Program-made: the position numbers and the translations under genes | NCBI RefSeq assembly: GCF_003573695.1 | Contig: NW_020621936.1 | Location: 11,842,001-11,906,000 of the forward strand | DNA from: Papaver somniferum | Lineage: Eukaryota; Streptophyta; Magnoliopsida; Ranunculales; Papaveraceae | DNA length: 64,000 bases | Reading direction: 5' to 3' | Part shown: positions 45,864-58,530 of the stretch, piece by piece | Layout: each line of letters begins with the position of its first letter | How positions within the stretch are numbered: position 1 is the first letter of the stretch | Notes under the pieces: generated by a model | What the model was told of the DNA's origin: nothing | Database searches by the model: none | The model's input: the letters and a program-made list of their open reading frames with translations, nothing else

Positions 45864-48091
45864 GCCATACCCATGGCCGGTCCCACACCTCACAATCCTT
45901 AGCTTTTTATAATTATTATTCCCAATCTCACGAAACTTCTCTGTTTCAACAAAAACTCATGGATTCTCCATATCTTCAAGGATTCTCCATAACTTCAAAG
46001 ATTCACGAAAAAATAATATTATAAAATAAGGAAAGGTGTGCGGGACCGGGCAACATGGACGGACGGCCATGCCCTAGCCTTGGACGGTCCCACACCTTGC
46101 AATCGCTAATCTTTCATAATTATTATTTTTCTCAACTCGTGAAACTCCTGGGTTTGAGCAAAATTCATGATTTCTTCATATTTTCTCAAATATTGCTCGA
46201 ATCACGAAAAACCAAAAGCCAACATGGTCAGACGACTGGCTAGCCTCTCACGGAAATTTTAAATATTAAAACACTTTTATTTTAATATTGATGAATTGAG
46301 CTACATGCTCATTCCAACAAAAATCGAGAATTCTCAGTCAAGATGAAACTCTTCTGAAAATTCACGATGTTGCTCGAACGCACATCAGAAAATACTGAAA
46401 CTCTCAGTATGGAGACACAGACACCATGGCAACACGTGCACGCCTTCATGACCGACCAGAGTCATTCCTAGGGCTTGCACATAGCCGATCCCACATGTTT
46501 TCATAATTCTGACCTAATTTGCTCAATTGCTCGTACTGGGCCCGAACTTTCTCCAACCAACTGGGGATTCTCCAAATGACCAACAACTGGTCCCGTGACC
46601 ACCAAGAGCCGGTCCCATGCCCCTTGGTCGGTCCCATCTCTCATACTTAGGTTTTACCACCTAATGATGAATCCATGAATATTTTCAGTAAATGGTGAAA
46701 CCACCATTTAATCATCATTCTTTCACCAACTCTCAAACTGAGAACCCTACGTGCTCACTCGAGCACTGGGCATCACATGGGCGTTCATCATCCCATGTGG
46801 TCGTTCCCTCTTCATTCATGACTAATTTTCAACAATTCGCCAATTGATGGAGGATTGATCGAAAATTAGGGTTTCGAATAAACGCTCTGAGAAGCTATCA
46901 TTCTGATCAATTTCAAACACTAATAAATTTATGTTGATCCATCAATCAACATAAAAATTAATTATACAATATTTGGTAATCTAGCAATATTTTAATTATT
47001 ATTTTATTGGGTCACGTCACCAGTAAATAATTCGCCGAATTGAGAAATACTTGCTCAATTGCTCGAATATTGATCAATATTCAGCAACTCATCAGTAATT
47101 TGTCGAATGGAGCAATACTTGCTCAGTTGCATGACAGACTATCAAAAATCACTAATTTGGTGAATTGAGCAATGCTTGCTCAGTTGCTCATCAAATCCTC
47201 AATATTCAGTAATTCGCAGAATTGAGCAATACTTTCTCAGTCGCTCGTCAGTAATTCATCAGTGAATCTACAATACTGAAATCCTTTCAGAGAACTACAT
47301 GTTCAACCCATGAATCGCTGAGCATTCATCATTCATGCTCGATTCAACGAAACTCAGACTCATTGTCAACAATTGACTAATCAAAACACGTCTTCCCTGC
47401 AGACTCCATGACTTGTGAGACATCAATCACGTCACAAATGGGGGGATATCACGTAGGGTTTTGGTCTGGAAGTCTACGACACGTGGATTCATACACAACG
47501 AGAAATGTGCGTAAGTCGTGTAAACGGTTGAAGGAGTTAGCAAAGTAGTGGGTGCACGATCAGAAGTCTCCACACGGCATAGAACTGACTTTACCACGAT
47601 CTCCCACTTTCCTACTCTTTCACTCAGGAAACCGTCACACTTACAGGGATTAAGGTATTCACGACTCTGACAATATAAATAAGTCTCTGAAACCATGATT
47701 GAACAGACAGACTCTCGTCTACATAGAATTTCTCGAGTTATCACTCTCAAGAATTCATCAATCCATCAGAACTTATTAGAACTTATCAGTTCACCATTAT
47801 TGCAGAAACCTTCAACACACCCACAATCCTCGATCATCACTGATCCCATATAATTCTCAGCTTCCCTCCTACATATCAACCCATCTTCCTCTTTGCGACC
47901 GAATTGACTCTGGAACGACCATTGTCTTGGTTTAGGCCGGAGTCATACAGATTGATTTCCCGAATCTAAGCACCCTTTTGCAGCGGTGCATCTGTGTAAG
48001 GATTAACATTTTGCCCGGCTGAGGAGTCTCGACAACACGCTCGACTCTCCACTTTCCCGAAAAACCGGCGACCCGTTTTTCCCCATCTACA

Positions 48092-49775
48092 ATAGCAATG
48101 GTTCAAAGTTTCTTTAATAATCTAAACATGCATCCTCTCATGAATCACACAAACATAACACTAATACCTAAAATAAACCATCCTTCAAAATCTTCACAGT
48201 GTAGACCCATAGCACTCTTTAGCGTCACATATAAAATCATTTCAAAAATCATAGTCAACCGAATTAGACCCCTACCAAAGTGCTTTTGTGCCACAAAGAT
48301 CAATCCACGATAACATAGCAATTTCCGGAGAACTCTTCCATCATATCAGAACCTCAAACCTCACCAAGGATCCAAAAATAGCTCTCAAACTAGATATCCA
48401 AAAATCCTATGATAGTTTAGATTGGGGTTTCATCAAAACCTCCTTTACAAAACTTGGATTTCCTTCATCCTTTATAGATTACATGATGCTATGTGTCACA
48501 TAAGTTACATATTCGATCAATATAAATGGTACTCCCCATGGCTACATTAACCCAACTAGAGGTATCAGACAAGGCGACCCATTATCTTCCTATATTTTCA
48601 TCATATGTGCTGAAATCCTATCTACAAATCTAGGAAACCTTGAAAACCAAAAGTTAGTTCAAGGACTAAACATTTCAAAAAAAGCACCATCCATTTATCA
48701 TCTAATGTATGCGGATGATTTACTAATTACCTATAAAGCCTCGAGTCAGAGAAACCATCACCTTAAAACCCTTCTCCAAGCCTATGGCAATTCTGCAGGA
48801 CAGGTAATTAATACCTCCAAATCAGTAATAATTCACCACTCAAAACTAGACCCGATCAAGGTAACTGAACTACAACAATTTTTCGATATGTCAACAACAT
48901 CAAAACCTCCGACCTATCTAGGCATCCAATTCAAACAAGGAAGAGCATCCAATCAAACCTTCACACCCCTTATACAAAGATTAGCCCGAAAAGCTAAAGG
49001 ATGGATGACAAAATGCCTAACTCCATCTGGAAGACTCACCCTCATCAAAACTTCACTTACCCCCACCTCAAACCACATTATGCAAACACAAAACCTACCC
49101 AATACTATTCACAAACAAATAGATCGTATCACTAGGAATTTTTTCTGGGGACATGACTCAACAATCAAAAAGCTTCACCCTATAGGCTGGGATAAAAGAG
49201 CAAAACCATTATCCGAAGGAGGGTTAGGCATAAGGAAAATCAATGATCATAATAAGGCTCTCCTCATGAAAAGAATTTGGAATTTACATGAAAAACCTAA
49301 CTCCATTTGTGGAAGTCTCTTCAGTGCAAAATATCTTAATCAACAACCTATTCTACGAGGCATTCATACCATACCTTCCTCTTCCAGTCCCCAATGGATA
49401 CAACTAGCATCAATTGTCCCTGCCATGCAAAAACTGATTTTCCATCAAATTGGAAATGGATTATCAACTCCAGTAGAAGCCAATTGGATCACCACCTCTA
49501 GACCCAACTCAACTCTACCCAATCCGAATGGTAGTAGATTTCATCGACCCAATCTCCCATACCTGGAATCAAGAAAAATTAAGCACCCTTCCAAATCCCA
49601 TAGCCCAAAAAATCATAAACATCCACCTTCCCCAAAACAACGCACAAGATAAAATTATCTGGCCACACTCAAAATCTGGAAATGACACTACATCTTCGGG
49701 ATACAAATGTCTAACCCATGGTCAACCAACTCATACCCCTCTTCCACCCACCAAATTCCTGTGGACCTTACCATG
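48092..49775 (+). pseudogene. LINE B ORF2, part 2: reverse transcriptase core
   Basis: The frame resumes from 13930 in register with AMVQSFF. Motifs in order: LIPKINHPSKSSQCRPIAL, IALKLDIQKSYDSLDW (catalytic Asp, motif A), RGIRQGDPLSSYIFI near 48560, MYADDLLI at 48705 (catalytic YADD), then the LINE thumb region with FFWGHDSTIKKLHPIGWD and GGLGIRKINDHNKALLMKR. Frameshifts lie near 48290 and 49530, and a stop near 48503. The zf-RVT region begins at about 49640 and is cut at 49775 by the element described next. Confidence 0.85.
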
Positions 49776-49977
49776 TGATAGACACATTTTTGTGTCTAAT
49801 TTGATCTCAATACTATTTATTGTTGGCACTCGATTTTGTACTAATTTTTATATTTTATGTGTTTGTAGGCATTTTTGGGAATAAAACATTTTTGGAAAAA
49901 TCAGGTCGAAAAGTTTTCTAAAGCACCCGGAGGAACGTGTTATTCGGACTCTCTATTTCGGATAAGGGGCACCTCAG

Positions 49978-50610
49978 ATGATAAGGGGTACCCATTTGAT
50001 ATTCAGACCCAACTGGAACCTACCCTTTGAGATCATGTGTGATGCTTCAGATTATGCTATTGGTGTTGTGCTAGGTCAGCGAGAAAACAAATTACTTCAT
50101 GTGATTTACTATGCTAGCAAAACTCTGAATGATGCCCAGTTGAACTATACCACTACCGAGAAGGGACTGTTAGCCATTGTGTTTGCCTTAGACAAGTTTA
50201 GACCCTATCTCTTAGGTTCTAAGATCGTCATATATACTGATCATGCTGCTTTGAAATATCTTTTTTCTAAGAGGGATACGAAACCTAGATTGGTTAGGTG
50301 GATCCTTTTGTTGCAAGAGTTCTCTCCGGACATTAGAGACAAAAAGGGTGCCGAAAATGTAGTAGCAGACCACTTTTCTAGGATAGTTGTTGATTCCCCT
50401 GATGATTCCCTTCCTATAAGGGATAGTTTTCCTGATGAAAAACTTTTCTTTGTTACCCAAGCACCTTGGTATGCGTATATAGTGAATTATCTTGTTACTG
50501 GTCAAATGCCCCAACATTGGGGTAAACAAGATCTTTCTAGGTTTTTATTCGAGGTTAAGCACTTCTTTTGGGATGATCCTTATTTGTTTAAGTATTGTCC
50601 TTATTTGTGA
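49978..50610 (+). pseudogene. RNase H and following linker of the Athila-type element
   Basis: A 210-residue open frame. RNase H motifs: [47 protein letters not shown] and ENVVADHFSRI. It closely resembles the RNase H of 42389-43885, so both are from related Athila-type elements. The frame ends at 50610 and integrase continues in another frame, so there is a frameshift near 50600. RT upstream is missing. Confidence 0.8.
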
Positions 50611-51295
50611 GTGACCAGTCCAGTATTATTTCCTTTTGTCATGATCATGCTTGTGGGGGTCACTTTAGTGCTAAGAAGACTGATGCTAAGATATTGCAGT
50701 GTGGATTCTATTTCCCTTTGTTGTTTAAAGACTCCCATAGTTACTGTGTTACTTGTGAATGTTGCCAAAAATTAGAAACCATTTCCCGTAGGAACATGAT
50801 GCCCTTGAACCCGATTCTAATTGTTGAGGTCTTTGATGTGTGGGGTGTTGAATTTATGGGTTCGTTTCCTAATTTTTTTGGTAACCTATACATCCTTGTC
50901 GCTGTAGACTATTTCTCTAAGTGGATTGAGGCGGTTGCGTGTAAAACCAACGACCATAGGGTTGTGATTGAGTTCTTGAAAAATAATATACTTACACGTT
51001 TTGGTACACCGCGAGCTATAATTAGTGATGGAGGGTCGCACTTTTGTAATGGGCCTTTTAGGCTTCTGATGAAGAAATATGGTATTACACATAAGGTAGC
51101 TACCCCGTATCATCCTCAGACTAGTGGTCAGGTTGAGGTTTCCAATAGGGAGATAAAACGTATATTATAGAAAACAGTTAATCCTAATCGGAAAGACTGG
51201 TCGTCTAGGCTTACTGATGCCTTATGGGCTTACCGTACTGCGTTTAAGACCCCAATTGGAATGTCGCCTTATCGGCTTGTGTATGGCAAGGCATG
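50595..51295 (+). pseudogene. integrase N-terminal zinc finger and core, interrupted
   Basis: The frame opens with H..H..C..C zinc-finger residues ([14 protein letters not shown] then [10 protein letters not shown]) and enters the DDE core: [14 protein letters not shown], where the first catalytic Asp is replaced by Glu, [11 protein letters not shown] with the second Asp, and [14 protein letters not shown] with the Glu. A stop at 51168-51170 is followed in frame by [11 protein letters not shown] and further integrase sequence up to YGKAC, where a solo LTR interrupts it. The D-to-E change and the stop mark it as inactive. Confidence 0.8.
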
Positions 51296-52607
51296 TGTTG
51301 TTGTAATTTCAATGCGGTAAATACGGTGTTCGTTGCTCGGACTTGAAAAGATTTTTAAAACAAAAATATATACATAATATGTCACAAGATCAAGAGGAAC
51401 CAGGACTCAGGATTCCAATGTGTTTCATATTCAAGTGGCTCAGAAAATAATCCTAGGCGATTATAGCTCAAAATAAAACAAGTATTAACTCTATCTTTGC
51501 TAAATTAGATTCCATAAAATATTACTTGTATATGATAAGCATGGCACATCAAGAATCCCTAGGACTAAGCATGTTCCATCAAACAAAATCACAAGTAATT
51601 AATTGAAATCATAAATCAATTAAAATCGGTGCAAAAAGTGAATTAAGAATTATTTAAATAACCACATGGCTGAAAAACAGCTTCCTCCATCATCCCAGTA
51701 TTGGGGTTTAGCTACTCATAATAATCATGTTCTCAAAATACATACTTGATGCTCAAAATATGATTAAAAGAGTGAAAAATATAATACAGTGAAACTACGA
51801 CCCCCTTTAAGCGTCCAGAGAAGAACGATAAAATACCACTGCTGTAAATAACGATACCTCACTGCTGCTGTTGACGCTGTTGTTTTAAGACCCCCGGATG
51901 CTAGTCGTTGTCACTGTTGATAAACGACTGTCTTTGCAGGTGTGTTCTTCGTGTTCTTCGAGCTTTGTTAATGGCAGCAGCAGCAGCAGGTACAATTCCT
52001 GCAACTCCTCCTGCGTCTCTCTGCTGGCCTCCCAATCGACCCCTAACTCTTGATTGCTTCTCCCGGATATTCTAGCCAAATTAAGCCCATGAAATCATCC
52101 ATACTAGAATTGTATATCCATATCACGTCCATCCCATGAGAATCAGTGATTGAATCTCATTAAAACTCTTCCGAAAATCCAACCCTAAATCTGTCTGGTG
52201 AAAGAAAATTTTCCCGCCAAAATTTGTTTTCAAACGGTGAAGGTGACCTCCCCCTTATCCAGTTCTGGTGTCCCTTTAGCACATGTCCGAATTGGGTTAC
52301 CCCTTATCCATAGTGAGAGTCCGAATAACACTTTCCCCTTGGGTGCAAATAGTAATTTTTCTGGGATATTTTCAACACTTTTTCAGGGTTCCTCCGGGGT
52401 ATTTCTGGGGTGCTTCCAACATACTTCTGGGGTGCTTCTGGTACGTTATCTACGGAGGTTCAAATGCCACATTTTGAGCCAATTTCGCCGCAAAAGCTTA
52501 TTTCTCCAAAAACACCTACAAAGACATAAAATAACCAAATAAGTACAAAATCGAGCACTAACAATATAAACAATTGGGACAAATTAGACACATAAATGCG
52601 TCTATCA
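51296..52607 (-). mobile_element. reverse-oriented solo LTR inside the integrase
   Basis: A 1312-base sequence with TG at 51296 and CA at 52607, flanked by gcatg (51291-51295 and 52608-52612). Its reverse complement starts tgatagacgcatttatgtgt, like the left end of the host element (tgatagacacatttttgtgt), so a member of the same family inserted into an older member in opposite orientation and then lost its interior. Removing it rejoins integrase in frame at YGKAC|HLPVELEHRAYW. Frames inside it are not genes. Confidence 0.88.
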
Positions 52608-52994
52608 GCATGTCATTTACCTGTTGAGTTAGAACATAGAGCTTATTGGGCTGTTAAGCAGCTAAACTTTTCACTTGACATAGCGGGAGCCCATAGGAAA
52701 CTCCAGCTCAATGAGTTGGACGAGATTCGTATAGATGCTTACGATAGTGCGAAGGAGTATAAGAACAAAATGAAACTTGTGCATGATAGAAATATTTTAC
52801 GGAAGTCATTTTCTCCAGGTCAAAAAGTTCTTTTGTATGATACCCGCTTGCATCTTTTCCCTGGGAAGTTACATTCTCGGTGGACGGGTCCTTTTATTGT
52901 TCGCATTGTCTTTCCTCATGGAGCTGTTGAAATTGAGACACCGGATGGTAGTAGTTCTTCGAAGGTTAACGGTCAGAGATTGAAACCCTTTTAA
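52608..52994 (+). pseudogene. integrase C-terminal region
   Basis: Continues the integrase after the solo LTR: HLPVELEHRAYWAVKQLNF, ELDEIRIDAYDSAKEYK, GQKVLLYDTRLHLFPGK and SRWTGPFIV (the GPY/F module), stopping at KPF (52994). About 270 bases later LTR-derived sequence begins, so no env-like frame is present. Confidence 0.8.
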
Positions 52995-53412
52995 GATCCC
53001 TTTCCTACAGGTGATGTTGAGGAGGTCCCTCTGGAGGACCCTGTTTACGCTTGATTGACCATCGAGGCAATTGTATGTTGTATATTAGTCTTTGATTTCT
53101 CTTTTCACCCAGGTACTATCTTTCCGACTTCTCTCTTTACTGATTCCTCATGGTACTTTACTTTTTGGTATTGCTCTTTGACAGAGAGAATTGGGAGGAT
53201 TTAGAACATCTCAGAGGCGAGAAATTGAAAGTTGGAGAGAGTCACCATTTATGCTGCTGCATAGCTGAAGAACACGAAGAACAGACTAGCAAAGACAATC
53301 GTTTTTCTACAGTGATAACGACTCACAACCGAGGGTCGTACATCAGAGGCAGACTTACTTGCTATAGTAGCAGTGACACATATTGTGTGTCGTTCTGGTT
53401 TGTAACACCATG

Positions 53413-54478
53413 TCCACCAAAAATTCGACTTTTCTTGTGGAAAGCAATCAATGAAGGATTACCAACCTTCTCTCTCCTACATCATATCTACTTGACCAAC
53501 TCTGACATATGCCCCAGATGCAATGCTGATCCAGAATTGGCGAGTCATCTTCTAATTCATTGTCCAACGACGATTACTTCCTGGAACACCCTGATCAATC
53601 AACTTACAAATACACCAAACTCCAATTACCCCCTCACTCTCACCTTAACCCCTCAGACGACCATCTCCCAAATTCTACAACAATCTGCACCAACAGCCGT
53701 AATCTCCTCCTTTTGCTTCCTTTTTTGGACCCTATGGTTAGCTAGGAATGAACTAATATACCGCCAAAAACAAACAACTTCAGCCGAAATCTTAATCTGG
53801 GCTCAAAAGCTACAACAAGAATTCACTGCGGCACAAGATTCCCTACCACCGGTCCTACCAGGAGATGCACCAATATATAACCACCATCCAAGAGGAGACA
53901 AAAGAATATCTACGATATCGGTAGGATGGTCAATTCCAAACATCAACTGGATTAAGATTAACACAGATGGAGCAGCCAGAGGTCACCCAGGTTTTGCGGG
54001 AGCAGGATTCATCTGCAGAGATTCTGACGCACAAACTATAATGGTTCTAGCTCAACCTTTAGGAATTACGACTGCCTTAACCGCAGAAACTTGGGCTCTT
54101 CTTTTGGCTTCAAGAACGGCAACAGAAAGACAATGGCCAAAAGTTCTCTTTGAAACTGACTCAGAAAATCTTTTGCGCTTCATCACATCCTCTACCCCCT
54201 CCTTGGCACATCTTAGGGATGATTGAGGAAATAAAGAAGAGATTCAGACAGATCCCACAGGTGGCCATTCAACACAACTACAGGGAAGGAAACTAAGCCG
54301 CAGACGGTCTGGCCAATCATGGAGCAGATGGAAGCCAAATAGGAAACTTATCAACCAAAATATGGGACCAGACAATCCCGTATTTTATTTCTTGATTCAG
54401 TAGGCACCACATACTCACGACAAATTGTAACCTAATCTCTTATCAATAAAGTGCATGCTTCATTAAAAAAACAAAAAA
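53413..54478 (+). pseudogene. LINE B ORF2, part 3: zf-RVT, RNase H and 3' end
   Basis: The frame resumes with PPKIRLFLWKAINEGLPT and the zinc-binding CPRCNADPELASHLLIHCP. A linker precedes a plant RNase H: NWIKINTDGAARGHPGFAGA near 53950 and LTAETWALLLASRTA near 54090. The open frame ends at about 54226 through a frameshift, and the conserved end HNYREGN..ADGLANHGAD follows in another frame near 54280-54330. The element ends with a poly-A-like tail at about 54462-54480. This lies only about 340 bases from the start codon of the next gene. Confidence 0.85.
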
Positions 54479-54555
54479 TGTAAATTTTATCTAGAGTCTT
54501 CTGAGAAATTAGGTTTCACGAAGTAAATTTCAAACTCACGTGCCACAATACCTAC

Positions 54556-54675
54556 TCTTTTAACGGCTATCTCATATACCCCTTTAAAACTGAAACTTTA
54601 ATTTCAAAATTCCCAATTTTTCTCTAACGGTTATCCTCATCAAATTATACCTTAAAAAGAAAATATAGCCGTTAT
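54556..54675 (+). promoter_or_regulatory. three MSA-type (MYB3R) motifs upstream of the transmembrane protein gene
   Basis: TCTAACGGTTA at 54623-54633 matches the mitosis-specific activator consensus exactly. Flanking it are taacggct (AACGG core 54562-54566, +) and agccgtta (core 54669-54673, on -). All three are 149-260 bases before the ATG at 54822, the usual position for such elements. Known plant genes with clustered MSA elements are expressed at G2/M under MYB3R factors; that this gene is so regulated is inferred. Confidence 0.55.
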
Positions 54676-54821
54676 CATCTTCCTGATATCTAAATCTTTC
54701 TCTTCTTCTTCTCCAAATAATTGCTCCCATTCTTTCTCGTCTCTCGAATCAAAAACCCCTAGAAAAATATTTCCTTTTTGGATAATATCTGCAAAATCTT
54801 AGCTTTTGTGAATTAACAGTC

Positions 54822-57800
54822 ATGGTGATATCTTCAAACAGATCTCCTTCCCCTATTTCAAGCAGTAAAACAAACCTCAATAATCCAAGAACCCCAGTTA
54901 GCAATAATAACCTCAGAAAGAGTTTCAGTCGAAATCCACTAAACAACCCTTCGTTTGTTCGTAATTCGAAAAACTTCAATCCAACCACTCCGGCTAATAC
55001 TCCAACAGGTAATCAAGAATGAAAATTTCCCCCTATTTTAATTCAAATTTCTTATTTTTATTTGTCTGATTTGGGATCTAATCTTTAATTTGTTTCTTGA
55101 AATGCAGAATTTTCACAAAGAAATTCATTGTTGAATGAGTATAAAGAGAATGAAAAAAATCCGAATTTGAAGCCTGTAAAGATAAGATCATCATCACCTA
55201 TTACTAAGCACTTCATGGCTCCAACAATCTCCACTGTTTCAAAAATTGCTGCTCCTTCACCAAGAAAGAAAATTTTGGGGGAGAGGAATGAACCAGTTAG
55301 GGTTTCTGATGATAGAAAGTTATCATTTGCAGAAAAGATTCAATCATGTTCTGATTCGGTTTCTTGCTCTCAGGTATTACCCCCTAAAGTTTCTACCATT
55401 GAAAATCATTCATTTACTGAAATTTTTGAATCAGGTTTGGGATTAGCCTCTGGTTCTCAGTTACCCTCTAAAACCCTAGAAAGTAATATGTCTTCAATTT
55501 CAGATCCTATTGAAAACCCCATTTTTGAGATCAAGGAATCTCTTCATTCTTCCGTAACTGGAGAGAACCAATTAAAACCAGATGATAACTCTGTTGTTAC
55601 CTGTTTAATGGAAGAAAACCCTAGTAAAAATTCTGTGCCTGAACTAGTTAAACCTTCTTGCTCTTCGCCTGTGCCGGTTTTAGCTCCACTAGACTTAGAT
55701 CCATCACTTCCACCTTATGATCCCAAAACCAATATCCTTTCCCCGAGGCCATTGTTTCTCTGTTATAAACCTAATCCCCGTGTCGAAGCTTATCGCACCA
55801 AAGGAACAAAGTTAGATGATATATGTACAGCCTCTGAAAGCTGTTCTGATGATACTAAGAACACTGAAGAAACTGAGTGTTCAGTTGAGTCTGAGGATGT
55901 TGCATTGTCAGAGGAGGTTGTATCTGAGGCAGTACTGGAGCAAATGCAAGAGAAGAATGAGAACATAGTATGCAAGAAGATGTCAAGGCAGCGCACATTT
56001 GTGAGAACAAAGATCATCCCTTCTCTTTTAGTTTTTGTAGTTGCTTGTTTATGCTTTACGGTTACAGATTCTCCGGTTTATAACGACGACTCTAGCTTCG
56101 AGTTTGGAACTTCTGCGATGGAAATGAGTCCTATTGATATTGTATATAACTGGGTAGAAATGTCTGCTTCATATCTCTCTATGCTGAACTTTATGCCTAA
56201 AGGAGTTGATACAATGATTCCTTTTAATGTTGCTAATTTAACTATGGTAAACAATGAGTACCGAACACGGGGCTATGGTGAGAATGCAATAGAGGAAATG
56301 CAAGGAATGAATGGTCTTGGATCCCAAGAGGAGATGGAAACTAACGAGGAAGTGAACCAGGAAGAAGAGAGTTTCTTAGCTGTTAAGAGTGAGGATTTGG
56401 CTGACCTTGATCCTGGAATGATAAAAGAGTCCGCGGCGATCCATGAAAAAGATGGTATTGAAATTCCTCAGCACAAGGAAGAATCTGTCAGTCCTCAAAG
56501 CTCAGAAGTAGTTGATGCAAAGGAGAAGAGTGAAGCCAAAATGACTGAGGAGGAAGTGAACCAGGAAGAAGTTGTTGAGACAGATGACAAGAGTGAAAAT
56601 TTGGCTGACCATGATCCTGAGATGATAAAGGAGTCTGTGGCGATACATGAACAAGATGGTATTGAACTTCCTCAGCAGTATAAGGCAGAATCTGTCAGTT
56701 CTCAAAGCTCAGAAGTAGTTGATGCAGAGGAGAAGAGTGAAGCCAAATTGACAGAAGAGAGTTTCTTAGCTGTTGAGACAGATGATAAGAGTGAGGATTT
56801 GGCTGACCTTGATCCTGGAATGATAAAAGAGTCCGCGGCGATCCATGAAAAAGATGGTATTGAAATTCCTCAGCACAAGGAAGAATCTGTCAGTCCTCAA
56901 AGCTCAGAAGTAGTTGATGCAAAGGAGAAGAGTGAAGCCAAAATGACTGAGGAGGAAGTGAACCAGGAAGAAGTTGTTGAGACAGATGACAAGAGTGAAA
57001 ATTTGGCTGACCATGATCCTGAGATGATAAAGGAGTCTGTGGCGATACATGAACAAGATGGTATTGAACTTCCTCAGCAGTATAAGGCAGAATCTGTCAG
57101 TTCTCAAAGCTCAGAAGTAGTTGATGCAGAGGAGAAGAGTGAAGCCAAATTGACAGAAGAGAGTTGTTTATTAGCTGCCATGGTAGAGGAGAAGATGGAA
57201 GAATTTGCTGAGCTTGAGCCTGAAATGATAGAAGAATCAGTAGAATTCCTAGAGAAAGATGGTATTGATATCCAGAGAGACACTGATGCTGCCGATTTAA
57301 AACTCACTCAGCATGCCTCTGAATCTGATAGTTCTCAAAGCTCAGAAATAGATGAAGCTTCTCCTCATGACCTAAGTTTGGGAACACTTGAATCTGTTAT
57401 TCATGACTTAGCAGATAAGTCTCTCAAACAAACTGTGATGCAAATATCTTTAGTTCTTCTATCTTTGATCAGTGGTGCAGCTTTCCTATATATGAGAAGC
57501 AAAAAAGCCTCTACTCTAGAGCCTGTAGAAACATTGCAGCCAAAAAAGTTGGTTTCTAGTTCAACATCAACTAGTATTGACAGTAAAAGGCCACAAATTG
57601 AAAGGTTTTGTTCTCAAAACTGGGAAATTGAGGAAGAGATGGTGGCAGGACATTCCGGTCCATCAGGTATGAGCAGTGACTTCCAGAACAGCTCATCTTG
57701 CAAGGACAGGGAATCTGAGCGAGAGAATGAAGTGCAAAGCAGCCAGGGTCGTCCAATTAGTAGAAACCTCGATGTTGAATCGTCATCAAATTACTCAGTT

Positions 57801-58052
57801 GGATCTGTTTCTTATGGAAGTTTTACTACATATGAGAAACTCCACAATAAACATGTTAGTACGCTAAACATTCCTCATTTTATTGATGCTTTTGTATGTG
57901 CTGATAATTTCATTTCAGGAACTAAACATAACAGTACTAACATACTTCCCTTTTATGTTCTCTTTTGTTGTGTTTTGAAGGGTTATGGAGACGAAGTGGT
58001 GACTCCAGTTCGCCATTCAAATAGAATCAGAAATAAGATCGTTTCTCCATAA
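54822..58052 (+). CDS. plant-specific two-transmembrane protein of unknown function
   Basis: Three exons: 54822-55008, 55108-57854 and 57981-58052 (introns gtaatc..tgcag and gttagt..tgaag), giving about 1001 residues in one frame. Both introns can be read through for a distance, but splicing joins TPT|EFSQRN and NKH|GYGDEVVTPVRHSNRIRN. The N-terminus is Ser/Asn/Pro-rich. A hydrophobic segment IIPSLLVFVVACLCFTV lies at about residues 365-382 and a second, ISLVLLSLISGAAFLYM, at about 842-858. Between them is a very acidic region with internal repeats. The C-terminal part ends in a YGSFTTYEK segment and a short basic tail. I do not recognise an enzymatic domain. It may be a membrane or nuclear-envelope protein, which is inference only. 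MSA motifs upstream suggest cell-cycle expression. Confidence 0.85.
56385..57188 (+). repeat. 402-base tandem duplication inside the coding region
   Basis: The segment from 56385 recurs from 56787 with period 402 (134 codons), and the first about 375 bases appear identical. Each unit has two related subunits of about 65 residues built on DLADLDPGMIKES..DGIEIPQ and SQSSEVVDA. A fifth, diverged subunit follows at about 57190-57360. The reading frame is kept, so the acidic region grew by whole units. Confidence 0.9.
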
Positions 58053-58530
58053 ACTAAATCTCTACATGCAATGGGATGCAGGTGTTTTTTAGTCGCCTTC
58101 TTTTTCTTTCTTGGACTGAATTACGAAGACTTGTCAGGGGATGAGCAAAGCAGCACATTCGGGAGTAATAGTACAACAAAGAGTTGTATGCTGCTGCATG
58201 ATGTGAAGGATGAGAGTTGCTAACAATTTAGTTTACACATTAGAGTAGTGTAGCATCACATTATGTCAATCAATACTTCATCATTATCATTTTCACGCTG
58301 ATTTCTTAGTTCAAATTATTGGATTTCTCTGAGTTGTAAAATGGGGTTTGAATTTGAAACTTATTTATGTGTTACCTGATCTCACGGTGTTCTTGACATT
58401 CAAAGTTTCTCACTTGTAGAAGTTGTGTGTGTTGTTTTGATCAATAAACCATAGGAAAGCGGATTGCAGTAACAGACCAGATGCATTTCCTTGTTCTATG
58501 ATGCACACAGAAAACAAGAAGTTGAATACC
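58053..58530 (+). other. 3' flank of the transmembrane protein gene
   Basis: This holds the likely 3' untranslated region. An AATAAA is present at 58443-58448, about 390 bases after the stop. No other gene is visible. Confidence 0.5.

Larger units (their letters stand above)
49776..53407 (+). mobile_element. deleted Athila-type element inside LINE B
   Basis: Flanked by ccatg at 49771-49775 and 53408-53412. Starts tgatagacac and ends tttgtaaca (TG..CA). Only about 210 bases of the left LTR remain before the sequence jumps into RNase H (near 49990), and only about 145 bases of the right LTR remain (from about 53262). LTR identity is shown by matches to the reverse complement of the solo LTR at 51296-52607 (gtgttattcggactct, gaagaacacgaagaaca). 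Gag, protease, RT and most of both LTRs are lost. LINE B coding rejoins in frame when it is removed. Confidence 0.8.

Noticed and set aside
54479..54500. Target duplication for LINE B
   Set aside because: The sequence after the A-rich tail (taaattttatctagag) was not found near the left end. The left boundary of LINE B remains unknown.
57855..57980. Reading straight through to make a longer third part of the transmembrane protein
   Set aside because: The read-through segment is hydrophobic, has good splice sites on both sides, and splicing gives the coherent NKH|GYGDEVVTPVRH ending.
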